Positions 22,356 through 34,000 of a stretch of 64,000 nt of DNA are shown here, piece by piece. The notes under the pieces are model-generated. The model searched no databases. It worked only from the letters and a program-made list of their open reading frames with translations, and was not told the origin of the DNA. The stretch's first letter is position 1, and each line of letters starts with the position of its first letter. Position numbers and translations under genes: made by a program. Origin of the DNA: Dromaius novaehollandiae (taxonomy: Eukaryota; Chordata; Aves; Casuariiformes; Dromaiidae); assembly GCF_036370855.1 (NCBI RefSeq), contig NC_088117.1, positions 8,122,001-8,186,000 of the forward strand. Reading direction: 5' to 3'.

Positions 22356-22422
22356 GGACTACAAGCCCCGGCAGGGAGGCAGACCCCCGCGGGGGCTCGG
22401 GGCATGCCGGGACTGGTAGTCC
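22356..22422. promoter_or_regulatory. Inverted pair of ZNF143/THAP11 (SBS)-like sites
   Basis: The plus strand at 22356-22373 reads GGACTACAAGCCCCGGCA. The minus strand at 22422-22402 begins GGACTACCAGTCCCGGCA and continues TGC. The arms match each other at 16 of 18 positions, and both resemble the SBS consensus RRACTACAANTCCCAGMATGC; the right-hand one differs at only about two informative positions. A perfect 12-bp palindrome, CCCCCGCGGGGG (22384-22395), sits midway. Such sites are usual in CpG-island promoters. No gene start is recognised here, so this may be the promoter of an unannotated transcript or a distal element about 6.8 kb upstream of IER5L. Confidence 0.6.
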
Positions 22423-22504
22423 GGCCCCGGCGCGGGGGTCCCCGCTGTCACTCGTGGCTGGGGCGGGGGGACCCGGAGGGAATGTACAGTCTCGGGGAGG
22501 AGCC

Positions 22505-22655
22505 AGCGTGTTCACCCACTTTGTTGTTAAATACCTTAAAGGAGCAGTGGCTGTGCCCGAGCGAGCTCCCTAGCGGAGCCGCGCAACCTGGGCCGTGGGC
22601 TTTTTAAAGATAAAAATCGCTAGCATGGCCTTTGTTATTAACGAGCTCGCCGGCG
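22505..22655. promoter_or_regulatory. Putative enhancer block beside the ZNF143-like pair
   Basis: AT-rich islands TTTGTTGTTAAATACCTTAA (about 22520-22540) and TTTTTAAAGATAAAAATCGC (22601-22620), then CCTTTGTTATTAACG, carry SOX (CTTTGTT), GATA (AGATAA) and Hox/Cdx-like words. The block is set in CpG-rich DNA. No coding frame or repeat was recognised. Confidence 0.4.
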
Positions 22656-24795
22656 CTCCGTAACTCCTTCGGCGCCTGGGCATCGGCGGGCCTGGGGGCC
22701 GGAGAGCCGCGGGGCCGCGCGGGTCCTGCATCCCCTCCCGAGCATCCTCCTCCCGGGGCTCCGTCCCCCAGAGCCCGGTGCTGCTGCGAGGCGGGGGACG
22801 AGCGAGCCGGCCCTCTCCAGGCCCAGGCAAACCAGCGCCAGGGAGACGTCCTAGCTTCTGGGAAGCGCTGGCTCGCGAGCCCTGCAGCTAAGGAGCTCTC
22901 GCGCGAAGCACAGCAGCGACGGCGTGGGCAGTGATGCAGATTTCTCCTGCCACGGTGGCACGGCCGTGACCTGGAGATTTCTTCCCCCGGCATAATGCAG
23001 TCTGGCACACGGTGCCTGCAGCCGAACACCCTGGCCTGGCCCTGGCGTGGGCCCAGCTAGACACCCACATCAAAGCAACCGAGATTTGCCTGGCGCCTTG
23101 CCAGCAGCTACCTCTAGCCAGCTTGTGCAAACCTGGAGGGAGATGACAGCTAAGCATCCAGCCCTTGGCAGCTCCTGCCTGCGATGGAGCAGCCGGGGCT
23201 GGCTTGGGCGCGGGGCAAGCGCTCGTGTTGCCAGGGGCTCGCCGATGGCGCGGGGGGGGGAGCTGGGGCTGCCAGCGGGAGCAGGCTGTGCCGGGGTGCA
23301 GCTGGGCGAGCAACCCTGCGCGGGGAGCGTGATGCCGGGGGGGTCCGAGGGGCGCTTTGTCCGACGGCTCAGGATCGCGCTGCCCTTTCCTTGCCGCCCT
23401 CGTCTCGGCGCCCCTCCGGGCCTCAGCGAAGGGGGGTAAAATCCCTCTGCCAGGCAAACGAGCTGGAGAGGGGCCGCCGGAGCGCGGCACGGGAACGTCG
23501 CTGACTGGAAAAGCAGGAATAACCACCGAAACGCAACTGGCGGGGAGGGCTCTGGCGCTGCGGGGAGCGAGCGCCCGCTGAGCCAGCTGGCGCAGGGTGA
23601 TGCTCGGGGCAGATGCTCCAGACCTGCCTCTGCTGCCCGCGGTCACACGCTGCTGCTCGCCCCTGGGCTCCCGGGGACCTGAAGGGAAGGGTTGGGGTGG
23701 CAGGGGTGAGCCCTGTGCTTTCGGCTGAGTCTTTTTTGGGTCGTTGGGTGCCGCTCAGCCTCCTCGCAGCCCAGGGGCTTGGCTGCTTGCCTGTCTAGGG
23801 GCTGCGTTCAATCCTCTCTTCCTCCTGGGTGCAGGTGTTGGAGGGAGTATCGGGCACGTCTGTTCCTGTCTGGAACTGGGCTCAAACTGGCCCTTGCTGG
23901 GAATTCAGCCTCTCATCCGTGCTGTTTCCAGCCTGGTGCCCAGCCCGGAGCCTGCCGCTGCCCGGCCGGCAGTAAGCAGAGCGGCTTGTCTTGCTGCGAG
24001 TCAGGGTTAGGTGGGTGAAGTTACCACCCAGGGCAGAGGAGCTGTTCGTTGGGGTGCAGAAACCTGCTGCTGCGCGGATGACACCGTGGCCTGAAGCCCT
24101 GCAGAGGCTGCATCGAAGCCAGGATCTGTGGGTGCCGGGACCCAGCTGCCCTGGGACTTGGGTGGCTGGAGAGGATGAGCCGGGGGGCTGTGGCCTCCCA
24201 GGCCCGCTGAGGGCAGTGGAAGGACCCTTGATGCAGAGTCTGGGGGGGCTCGTGGGCTGCATGGGGACCCTGATGAAGCTGTCCAGGGTTGGGGGGGCAC
24301 AAGGAAGCGTCCCTGCAGGCCTGTCTAGCTTAGCTGCTTGTTTCGTTTTGCGTCTCATCCCTTCTCTGCTCTTCGGGAGCCTTGTACCAGCCGCCTCGCG
24401 GCTGCCTAACGTGTTATGATGGTTGGGCTGCAGCGGGTGCCGCGGAGGAGGGCCGTGCCGGGGCTGCTGCGCTGCGCTCCCCTCCGCCTCCCCGCGCCGA
24501 TCGCTTCTGACACAGCCCTGCTCTCCGGCACGTGCGTCCTGCTCCCCGCCGGAGCCCGGACCCTTCCCGCTCCGGCAAAAGCCCGCGAGGGCAAAACGCA
24601 GCCGGCGGCGGCCGTGGCGGGAGCTGCGGGTTGGGAGCGCTGGGGGTAAAGCTGTTTGCAGGCAGCTCCTGGCGCCGTGCTGCTCTGCGCGCTGGCCTGA
24701 CTTTCCCACGCGCGCGGGCCTTCCTGAGGCTGGGGGGACTTCTCCCGCTCTGGAAACGGCAAGCCTCCGGCCAGAAATGAAACCTGGCGAGCATC
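22656..24795. other. CpG-rich upstream intergenic sequence
   Basis: CpG clusters at about 22660-22920, 23180-23600 and 24430-24720. No gene seen; open frames are low-complexity Arg/Pro/Ala products. Confidence 0.4.
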
Positions 24796-24799
24796 GCTA

Positions 24800-25010
24800 G
24801 GCTAGCGTTGCTAGAGGAATTAAGAGCCGAGCAACTGCATCCATAGGAACCTTGGTTCTTCCCTTATCCCTTAGCGCATCGGAGTTAATTGCGTTTCCAA
24901 CCGACACATCAAGCTGTCCTGCCACAGTTGTCTGCGGCAAAGTCGGCACATTGTGGTTGCTCCGGGATATAACCTCACCTCTGGTGCCTTGCTTTCGTGG
25001 GGGGACAACC
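24800..25010. promoter_or_regulatory. Putative conserved non-coding block
   Basis: About 200 bases of balanced composition with few CpG, containing GGAGTTAATTGCGTTTCC (about 24880-24897) and related words, between GC-rich flanks. Not a recognised repeat and not coding. Regulatory function is a guess from composition. Confidence 0.25.
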
Positions 25011-28000
25011 TCTTTCTCAGGGCTGTTTGCGCTACGGTCAGGTCTTAGGAGCCCAGGGCTCAAGGCGAGAGTACCGCGAGGTCTTTGCGGGTGTCTCTCG
25101 GAGGTGAGACTTGTCAGGCTTAAGCAATGGATGAAATTTTTTTAATGGGTGTTCAGCAGCCACTGTGGAGATGCTTAAGGGCATACGTTTTTTTAAGGGC
25201 CTAATGGATGTTAAGCTCTCAAAAATAAATCCGAAGTCTCTCTAGCTTGGGTTTCCCAAGGTATTGGCGGCTTGCTTGGAATCGGGGAACTAGTGAAATG
25301 AAATAGAAGGTAGTTAGACAGTGCTGAGCACCAACATGGAGCTTCTGCTTTCTTTTTGCAGCTGAGCTACCGGTCAGTCCTTCAGATGCTTAGGGTTTGA
25401 CCCTCACGTGGGACAGCAGGGCCCTAATGCTAGGTGGGTGCCTTGAGGCTGTGCCCTCCTGAAGATGCCGGCATCCCAGGGTAACGCGTTGGAGGGCAGA
25501 GTTAAGGGTTTTCCCCATGCCGGTAAGGTTAGTTGGGCAGAGCGAGTGCTGACAGGCTCTAAAACCCAGAAGACTTCATGGATGGGAACTAGACACTGGT
25601 CCAAACCTGCATTGTGGTTTTCCTGCTAAAATACAGCGAGCAGAGCCGGGGTATGTTGGGTGGAGAAGCAGCTTCATCCCTGCCAGCAAGAGGGCAGGAA
25701 AACCCTGGATGGAGCCGCCCCGGGAAGCCACAGCTCCGTGACCAGTGCAGGAGTGAGGGCACCATGCGGCATTTTCTTCCTCGGCTTTTGCAGCACCAGG
25801 AGCCAAGGAGGCAGGAGGGAGGCTCTGCCCCTGCCTGGAGGCTGGGAAGTCAGGAGGGATCTGCTCCCTCCTTCCCAGGCTGCCATTGCCCCGGGGCCGG
25901 GAAGCAGAGCTGCTCCTTCCCTGCGTGCGTAGCGATGCCGAGGGGGGCGGGAAGTGGAGGATCGTGTCCTGGCACGGGCTGCGCTGCGAGGGTGCTGGGA
26001 GGCCGAGACTTGCTGGGTGCTGCTGTCTCCTCCCGCCGCCGGAGCGGGGAGGAGGATGGTGGCTCTGGGAGTGCTGAGCTCCCTGCTTGTCCCCTCCTGC
26101 CCGGGGAGGCTGGCTCCAGGGAAGCGGGACCAGTCCCGATCCCCGCGCGCAACCCTGCGTCCCGGGAGGCAGCGGGCGAACGGGAGCGCCGGCATCCCGC
26201 AACGCTGCGCCCTCGCCTTGCTCGTGGCAGCTCCCCTCCCGAGTCCGGTGGAAGTGCTCCTGCCCTGCCCGTGGGATCAGCTCCACCGCGGCTCCGCGCT
26301 GAGGTCGGCTCGTACCCGCCGAGGGCTTGGCCCCTTTTTATAGAGCGTTTCCACGGGTGCGTCCTGCAAACGCCCTCCCTCAGGCTGCCCTAACGGTGTT
26401 TGGGGATGAGCAAGGCCGGTGCCTCCCCGGTGCCTGCGGGACGGCAGTGCCGCCTCGTCTGACCGAGCAGGGGCTCCGCGAGGGACCCCGAGGGATGGCT
26501 CGTGCCAGGTCTTTCCGTTCCTCGCCTGGATTTGAGGGCAGGCGCTGACCTGCTCGGAGATGACAGGCCCTGAAGCAGGCAGGCAGGCTGCGGTTGCCTC
26601 GCTGGCAGGAAGAAGCAGGTAAAATGTAAGATCCAGGGAAGATCAGTAAAGAAACGGGCTGGTTGATGCAGAAGCTTCACCTGCTGCTTCAGGACCTCAG
26701 TTTAACCCTACAGCTCTGTCCTGGTAGCGATCAGCATGTAACTGTGGAAACTGGAGAATCATATTTTCTGATATGGAGAAGTAAATACCAAGATGGGACT
26801 GTGGCCTTGCCAGTGGCCTGGGAACATATCCCAGGAAAAGTGTCCTTGAGTGACGGAGCACCAGAAATTCTCGGGAAGGGACTGTACGGGGTCTCTTCCA
26901 GCGCTGACAGCCAAGGCTTTGGATGCACGAGCGTGCCGTTCTCTGAGGCTTCGTTGGTGGGACGTGTGCAGGCTGAGACAACCTTGCGTCTGCTCAAAGG
27001 GCTGTCGTTGGTGGGGTCTGTGAGGGGGTTAGTGGTGCAGTCACCCCAAAGGCGCCTCTGGATGCTCTGCCCCCATTGCCCCCATGCTGTGCCCTGGGAG
27101 CACGTCGCAGCTAACCCAGAGGAAGAAGAGCTCTGTCCTCACCTCCTCTGAAAGCCCTGAGGGTCGGGGATTTCGCTGCTCTTTGAGAAGGTGAGCTGTG
27201 ACTGCACCGAGACCTCTGGCAGGATGCTGGCAGGAGATGTGACCAGACCCTGGCTGCCTCCTTATTTGGTTTATTTGCTTTGCACATCTGGATCTTTATT
27301 CCTGCTTCTCCTCCAGCTGCTCTGAGCACCAGTCACCTCGGTTCAGGCGGGGAGGGTGTTTCGGGGTGACTGCTGATCCTGCCCGGCTCTGCTGCCGCAG
27401 GCTGCTCTGAGGCCCCAGCAGCTCTGCTCTGGGAGAGGAAGGATGGTGGATTTGGACTCCTGTTTATTAAGGAGAACTGTTTGCAGAAGCCATCCTGCCT
27501 CCGCTTCACGACTGGTACCCAGGATTTCCTGCCCTGTAACCTCTCTGCTCCAGCTCCCCGAAGGAAACCTGGAGCTGCTTCATTTGTAACCCCCAACTCA
27601 GCCGCCGTCAGGGCAGGCTCAGGCCACTTTGGTGCACTCAGATCTCGAGCGCAGCCCTGGGCCGTGCAGGGCGTAGGAGCCTCCGCCGCGTTTGTCCGCG
27701 GCTGTCTGCGGCCGAGGCTGAGCATCGCCGCTGGAGCCCCGCTCTCCAGGAGGTGCCAGAATCTGGCCCAGGGACGGCAGATGTGGAGCGGTGGTGGGGT
27801 GGGAGAACATCCTCCTCCGGAGCGCGAGTGTGCTCCTTCTCCGGGCTCCCAGCTGTGCTTGCTGCTGCCTCGCGGGGAGAGGAGAGGAGAGGAGGGATGG
27901 CGCGGGGGCCTCTGCTCCTTGGTGCAGCTGCAGCAGGCTCTCTGCAGCTCCGAGGCACGGCAGCCCTTCCCCAGATGGAGGACAGGGCCCGGGGGGTATT

Positions 28001-31000
28001 TGCCGTCTGCTGCTTTGCTGCCCACGATCTGAGGCTGTTTTGTGCTGCTGCTCTGCTGCTATCCCTTGGATTGCACCAAAAACATACTCCCCTCGTTATC
28101 CTTGAAGATGGGTGCAGATGACTCCCCTCCTGACACGTCCGTGATCTGTGCGCGCTTGGCTCTCGTCTCTTCCCGGGCAGCTGGCAGGTTATTTTTGGTT
28201 CTGGAGCGGCCCAGATCTAGTTTCTGCCGGGGTGAGTCCCTGCCCAGCGCAGCGCTCACATCTCCTGTGCTCGCGGGAGGCGAGACGCCCCGGCGTCCTC
28301 CGCTAACGTGTTGGCCCGAGGCTGCTGGGGCTGCTGCCGCGTTCACCCGCTGGAGGGCTGGCCTGGCGTCTCCACGGCGTGCCTGCGGAGAGGGGCACTT
28401 TGGCCAGGGCCAAGGAGGCTCACCTGGATGTAGCAGCCCTGGAAACCCAATCTCTGGGACGCTTTGCGGGGAGAGGGACAGGCAGGAGCAGCTGTGCCGC
28501 TGCAGGGCTTGGAAATCCAAGCCAGCGCCTACTCACGTGCTTTGCCCTTGGCTCGCGGGCTGGGGGAACGGCAGCCCCCTTCCCTCCGCTCCTGGCCTCC
28601 TGCCCAGGTCCGGCAGCAGACACCCCCAGGGAAGGGGCACAGGGTGGGCTGAAGTGCTTGCTGGTGGCATCTTCAGCCCTGGGGAGATGCCAGGGACCTT
28701 CTGCCCTGCCCCTCCTCAACAAGGGCTCATGGTAGGACATGTAGGTGCTATTTGGCTACCTCGGTGCGAGGACATCCCTCTTTGAACTGTTCCTTAAAAT
28801 CAAGGTTTGTCCTGGCAGTCCTGCAGCAGCGGCTTGTTCCATCGCTGTAGGGTGCTGTCGAAGGCATCCCTCCGTCCGCACCTTGGGGTGCTGTGGGGTC
28901 CCCACTTACTGCAGGGGACAGAAGGGCAAAAACCAGGGTTTCCTCTGGGTTAGGCGTGGGTTGAATGTTTATCATATCCTGCCTGGTCCCCGCGGGACGC
29001 GTGGGAAAGCCTGCCTGCTCGTTTCTCGCTGGTGGGGTGCGGCGGATGCAAGCGCCTTGCTGGAGCAGAGCTGCCGGAGAGCAGGGCTCTGCCGCGGCCC
29101 CGTGTCCCCGAGCGAGGTGCCTCCCTCGCGGTGCTCGCCTGCTCCTTCTCTGGACACTGCTTGCAAAGGGGAGAGCAGGACTAACATCTGGGAGGACTGT
29201 GGCGGTCGAGGGACAGCTGAGCGCGAGGCGAGGGAAGCACCTCTGCGCCGCCTGAATTTGTCCACTTCCCTCTGATTTTGCTGGATTCAAACCCCCTCGC
29301 AAGCTCAGGGCTCGCGTTAACCTCCCTCGTCTGCTCGGGTCTCTGCGCGTGCTGCTGTCGGGGCCACTCGCGCTTGCCCGGTTCTGGGCGTTACACGCTC
29401 AACTTGCAGGAGAAAGCGTGGGATCTGGGGCTGGGAGCAACGTGCAAGGCGGTGGCTGGCCGAGGCGGGCTGCGAGGGATCGCGTGGGTTGACTTGGGCG
29501 TCAGAGCTGCCATGGCTGATGCCCTCGCTCCTGCTCGTCCCCTTCCAGCAAGTGCCGTGTGCGTAACCGTGGCGTTTCTCTTCACTCCAGGCAGAGACTG
29601 GATCCGTTACCCGTCTAGACATGGGGCTCCTGTTGCATGTTCACAGGCCCCTGCTCTCCTCCTCCAGTCTGCCCGTTTTCCTCCCGGCGGGGGGTTTCTA
29701 GACCTTCCTCCCCGGACCGTCCTTGCCCTTAATCTGCAGCACTGGCTCCTGCCAGCTCTTCTGCGCGGGGAGCTGGTCTCCCGCAAAGCATGAGGGTCTC
29801 ACATGCCACTCAAACCAGAACTGAAGTAACTGTGAGCAGGTTTAAACTCACAATTCAGGAGGAGGATAGAGAATCAAATAGATGCCAGACCTCCTCCTGT
29901 CTGTGTGCCTGGTTTTCTTTGTGGCAGGGAACTGGGGAGAGAAACGAGGCTTGTTATGAAAGCACCAGGTCCAAAGTGCCCAGTTCTCCTAATCCGAAAA
30001 GGCAGAAAAGATGCAAAGAGGGCGACTTGTGTGGGATGGGGCTGTTGTAGGTGGGAACGATGAGAGGCTGAGGCTGGCAGCTCTGTTGTCCCCGTGTCGG
30101 CTGTGTTGTGTGCAGAGAGCATCCAGCCTTTGCTGGGGCCGAGGGGCTTGGTGTGGACGGCTTTGTCCAGCTGTTGCTCCCCAATGAAGCTCTTGTGGAG
30201 GAGAGGCCACCTCCTCAGGCTATGGCACAGTCTGGTTTTTGGTTGTACAACATGGAGCACGTCTTGCGCCTCTGTGCAGGTCTGCGCCATGCTTTTTGTT
30301 TGGCTTGGTGAGGAAGAGTCCGGTCTCTGCTCTCTGCCCGGCTGGGCACAGTCTCTGGCAGATATTAGCTGAGCCAAGGGTCAAACACGAATGCATAAAG
30401 CAAAATCCTTGCTGTGAAGCATCCTAGGCATGTGCAGTGCCACCGAGATGGCCCCTGGGGCTGGTGGCAGGGCTACGTTGTGCACAAAGCTGCTAACAGC
30501 CATGTGCTGCTGAGCAGGGAAGGGAGATGATGGGTTTTCTCTCCTCACTAAGCTGCTTTCCAGGAGCTCTGCTTTTGGCTTAGGGCTTGTTGATGGCGGG
30601 CTGAATCCCAGTCCCACAAGCCCCCCGAACGGGCAGTGGGGACGGTGCGGCACCGAGGGCAGTGCCCTGGCCTCTGCGTGGGTTTTGGCGCACGCTGGCC
30701 CCGTTGCACGTATTGGGGACCGCCTGGCCTCTTTGCCTGGGGGCCCAAACCCCACTGCCCTCCATCCACTGTGCTTCACATCCAGACTCTCCTCCTGTCT
30801 CTGGCTCAGCCGAAAAACTCCGAGCGCCGAGCTGCGGGTGGACGGATGGACGGAGAAACCGAGGTCCCCAACCGAAACCGGCCGCAGGGAGGGGAGGCAG
30901 CGGGTGTTTTTGCATCCTCTGCAAATGCAGGTCTCGACAGCCGCTCGGCTCGGCGGGTCCCGCGGGAGCCTCCCGGCCGGCTCGGGGCTCTCCGGCCGCG

Positions 31001-34000
31001 CGGGGCCGCGGGCCCTGGGTGCGGGTGCTCGCAGAAGCCCGCGGTGAGGCTGCCAGGTCGGCGTGAACGGGATGCGAACTCGGGTTTCCCTTTTGAAGTT
31101 TGACACCCGGGATTTTCCCCACCCACTCGGAGGACTGAAGACAAAAAAGGCCAGAAAAGAAAAAAAGGGAGGGGGGAAAAAAAAAAAGCCTCTCTAAACT
31201 GCTGGTGGGGATGTGTCAAGGAGGCAGAAGTTAAAAGGGGCCATGGGGGAGGGTTTTGTGCGTGTCTATCTGCCTGGCCGGCTCTGACTCACCCCCACGT
31301 GCAGGTACAGCCCTGCCGCTGGCTGCAGCCTGTTTTGGGGTTGAGCCTCGCTTGCAAGGCAAAGTTGAGAGGGGTTTGCAGAGGCAGGAGGGAAGCGGAA
31401 AAGGGGAGCAGCTACCGCGGCTCGCGCTTGGTTGCTTGGCAAGTGACGGGCTGGTATCGCGTCCCCTGTTTCGCCCCACGCGGTCGTTCGCCCTGCCCAG
31501 CCACGTCCCCCAGGAAGGGCCCGGAGCCCAGTTTCTCCCAGCTCCCCGACCCTGATGGGAGCTGGTCTCCTGGTCGCGGCTGGGGGTGTCACTCCCGCTC
31601 CGCACGTGCGCTCGGCATCGCCCCTCGCTCCCGCGCCGGCAGCCTGACGTCTTGGGGCCCGGCTTCAGCATCCTCCTACGTCCCCGAGCAATGCCTTGCG
31701 CCGTGGGCAGCTCCGCAGAAGCTGGGGGGGCTAATCCTGCACGGGGTAGGGGGGCTACCTCGTGCGAATCAGAGAGGCAGGATCTGGCTCCACTGATTCA
31801 AGGTTTGGAGGATTAGGCTGTCTTAAACAACAAAGCCTCGCTCCGCCTGCCAGACGGATACCCCAGGGGCAGACTGCAAGGGCGTGGAGCCGAGGCTCTT
31901 CTTTGCAGAGGTAGGATGGGAACGTTTTCTGGTCCTGCCTGTCTGGTTTAGCACTCCTGGCTGGGGCTTGGAGATCCAAAACGGAGCTTGATCTGAGGTG
32001 GCAGGCTGCGACTTTTCGTTATTATTACTATTTAAAGCTTGTGAAGCTGCTGAGCAGTAACTTGTGCCCAGGTTCACCTGGTAGACCTGATCCGCCAGGG
32101 ATGGAGCGGTGGACATGAGTGTTGGACGTGATCCCTGTGTGCCAGTGGAAATGCTGGTGCAGCTCCAAACGAGACCTGGAAAGACAGCCCCGGGATCCCA
32201 CCCTGTGATGGTCCCTCGTGATCCATCCAGCCATGGGCCTTGGCGTTAGACTGCAGGTTTGAAGTCAAAACTTCAAGGATTTGAAGCCAGCTGCCTTTGG
32301 CATCCCAAACCCCTGACTTGACTCACACCTAAAGTACAGCATGCCTCATCTTTCTGAAGAGAAATGGTCATTTTGTGTGGCTGAAGGCAGCCAGACATGG
32401 CCTGCCAGCCAGGGAGGATCTGCCCAGGCCCTGCCAGAGCCTGGGGCAAGGCCAGCTACGGCAGCAGCCGTGCAAAGCAGTGCTTGGTCCTGCTTGTCCT
32501 CCCTTTGCCGTGAGAACATGCAAAGAGTGAAATTCCAGTCCCCAAGACCATCCTTTACCCCGTCCTGTGGGGAGGGAGGGGAAGGGGGCCATTGCCAGAG
32601 CCTGCTCTGACCACGCGTAACCTGCACCTCCTTTGGGATCTAGAAAGGAGAGGGCAGGAGGGTTCAGTGGAAGGTGCTCTGCCTGCTCGACTCCAGAGAG
32701 ACCTAAGGACTGGGGCTGAGGTTATAAACACTTGTCTCATGGTCCTGCCTCTCCAAGAACGAGGCTGCCAGTGGCCACCAGGCAGGTCTATATAGCTCTC
32801 TCCAGCCTGTATAAGGTGTCTGAGGTCCAGAAGGGCTCAATAGCTACCGGGAGAAGGTGCTGAATGCTGGCAGCTCGTGCAGGAGGAGGGGAATCTGTGA
32901 CCAGGTGACTACCTGGCCTGAGATGCCCCAACAGGAACTTGCAGCAGCTCAAGACAGCCGCCTTTCTGTGTCAGCTCTATAAAGTTAGCTCTGTGGGGTG
33001 TCGCGGGCAGCTCCTGGAGTTGAAAAGAGCTGCTGATGTCTCTTTCTTGTCAGGAGGACAAAGGGCCATCGTCCATCGCAGTGGTGTCAGGACTGTGCAG
33101 AGCTTTGCATCTAGGTGGTCTGCACTCGGTGAAGTGAACTACCCGTCCGTTGTAGAGAGGTGCTGTGTAGTCTGGGGGTAGCTGGAACACTGCTCTAGCA
33201 TCACCCCAAAAGCTCTGGTCCCTTCGTCTTCCCTGCTTGCTGGCCATCACAAGGCCCTGCCATCTTGTTGCAGCTGCAGGCAGAGCTTTGGCCTGCACTC
33301 AGCTGGCTCGTGACTTTTCCCCTGGGAATGTCACGGACCACTTCTCTTTCGAGAACTTGCAACCCTTCAGGCTGCAAAACAGAGCAACCTCTGGCCTCAG
33401 AAGACGTCCCGCCCTTGGCGTCGCAGCCGTGCCGGATGCCGAGTTCTAGAGAGCAGCACCGAAACCCCTGTTTCAGCCGGAGCTCCTTGCTCCTACCCTC
33501 TTGGGAAGGATGCTGCTTACCAGTCGCTGCCTGCGAGGGCTGTGTGAGTGCCCACCTGAAGGAGAGAGCTGCGGGGCTGCCTACCAGAGGGGACCGGAGA
33601 GCTTTGTCCTCGCTCTCGATCCCAGGGCTATGAGCCACGGAATAACAGGGGGAGGGATGCGGCTGTTCCGCCGACGGGGTGCAATAAACCTGCTGGGATC
33701 CTGCTGTTAAATACCAGCGCTCTGCACGTTTCCATGCGACGGGAGGCAGCTTTGCAGGTGGTACGTAGGCAACTGCTGTCTCTGTGCCACGGGTGCATTA
33801 CTTTCGGTGGAGAGGAGCCCGGTCCGTGCCGCTGGCACGTCGCACAAGAGGGGAGCTGATTTGGGGAAGGCTGCCTGCGCTTGGCAGATGGGTTGAAATG
33901 GAAGGGGTCTCTTCCAAGACAGCCGTTCTTGGAAATTAGCCTTGCACAGCTCTGGGTGTAGGGTGTGGGGGTAAAGGTGGGAGATGACGCACGACAGTCA

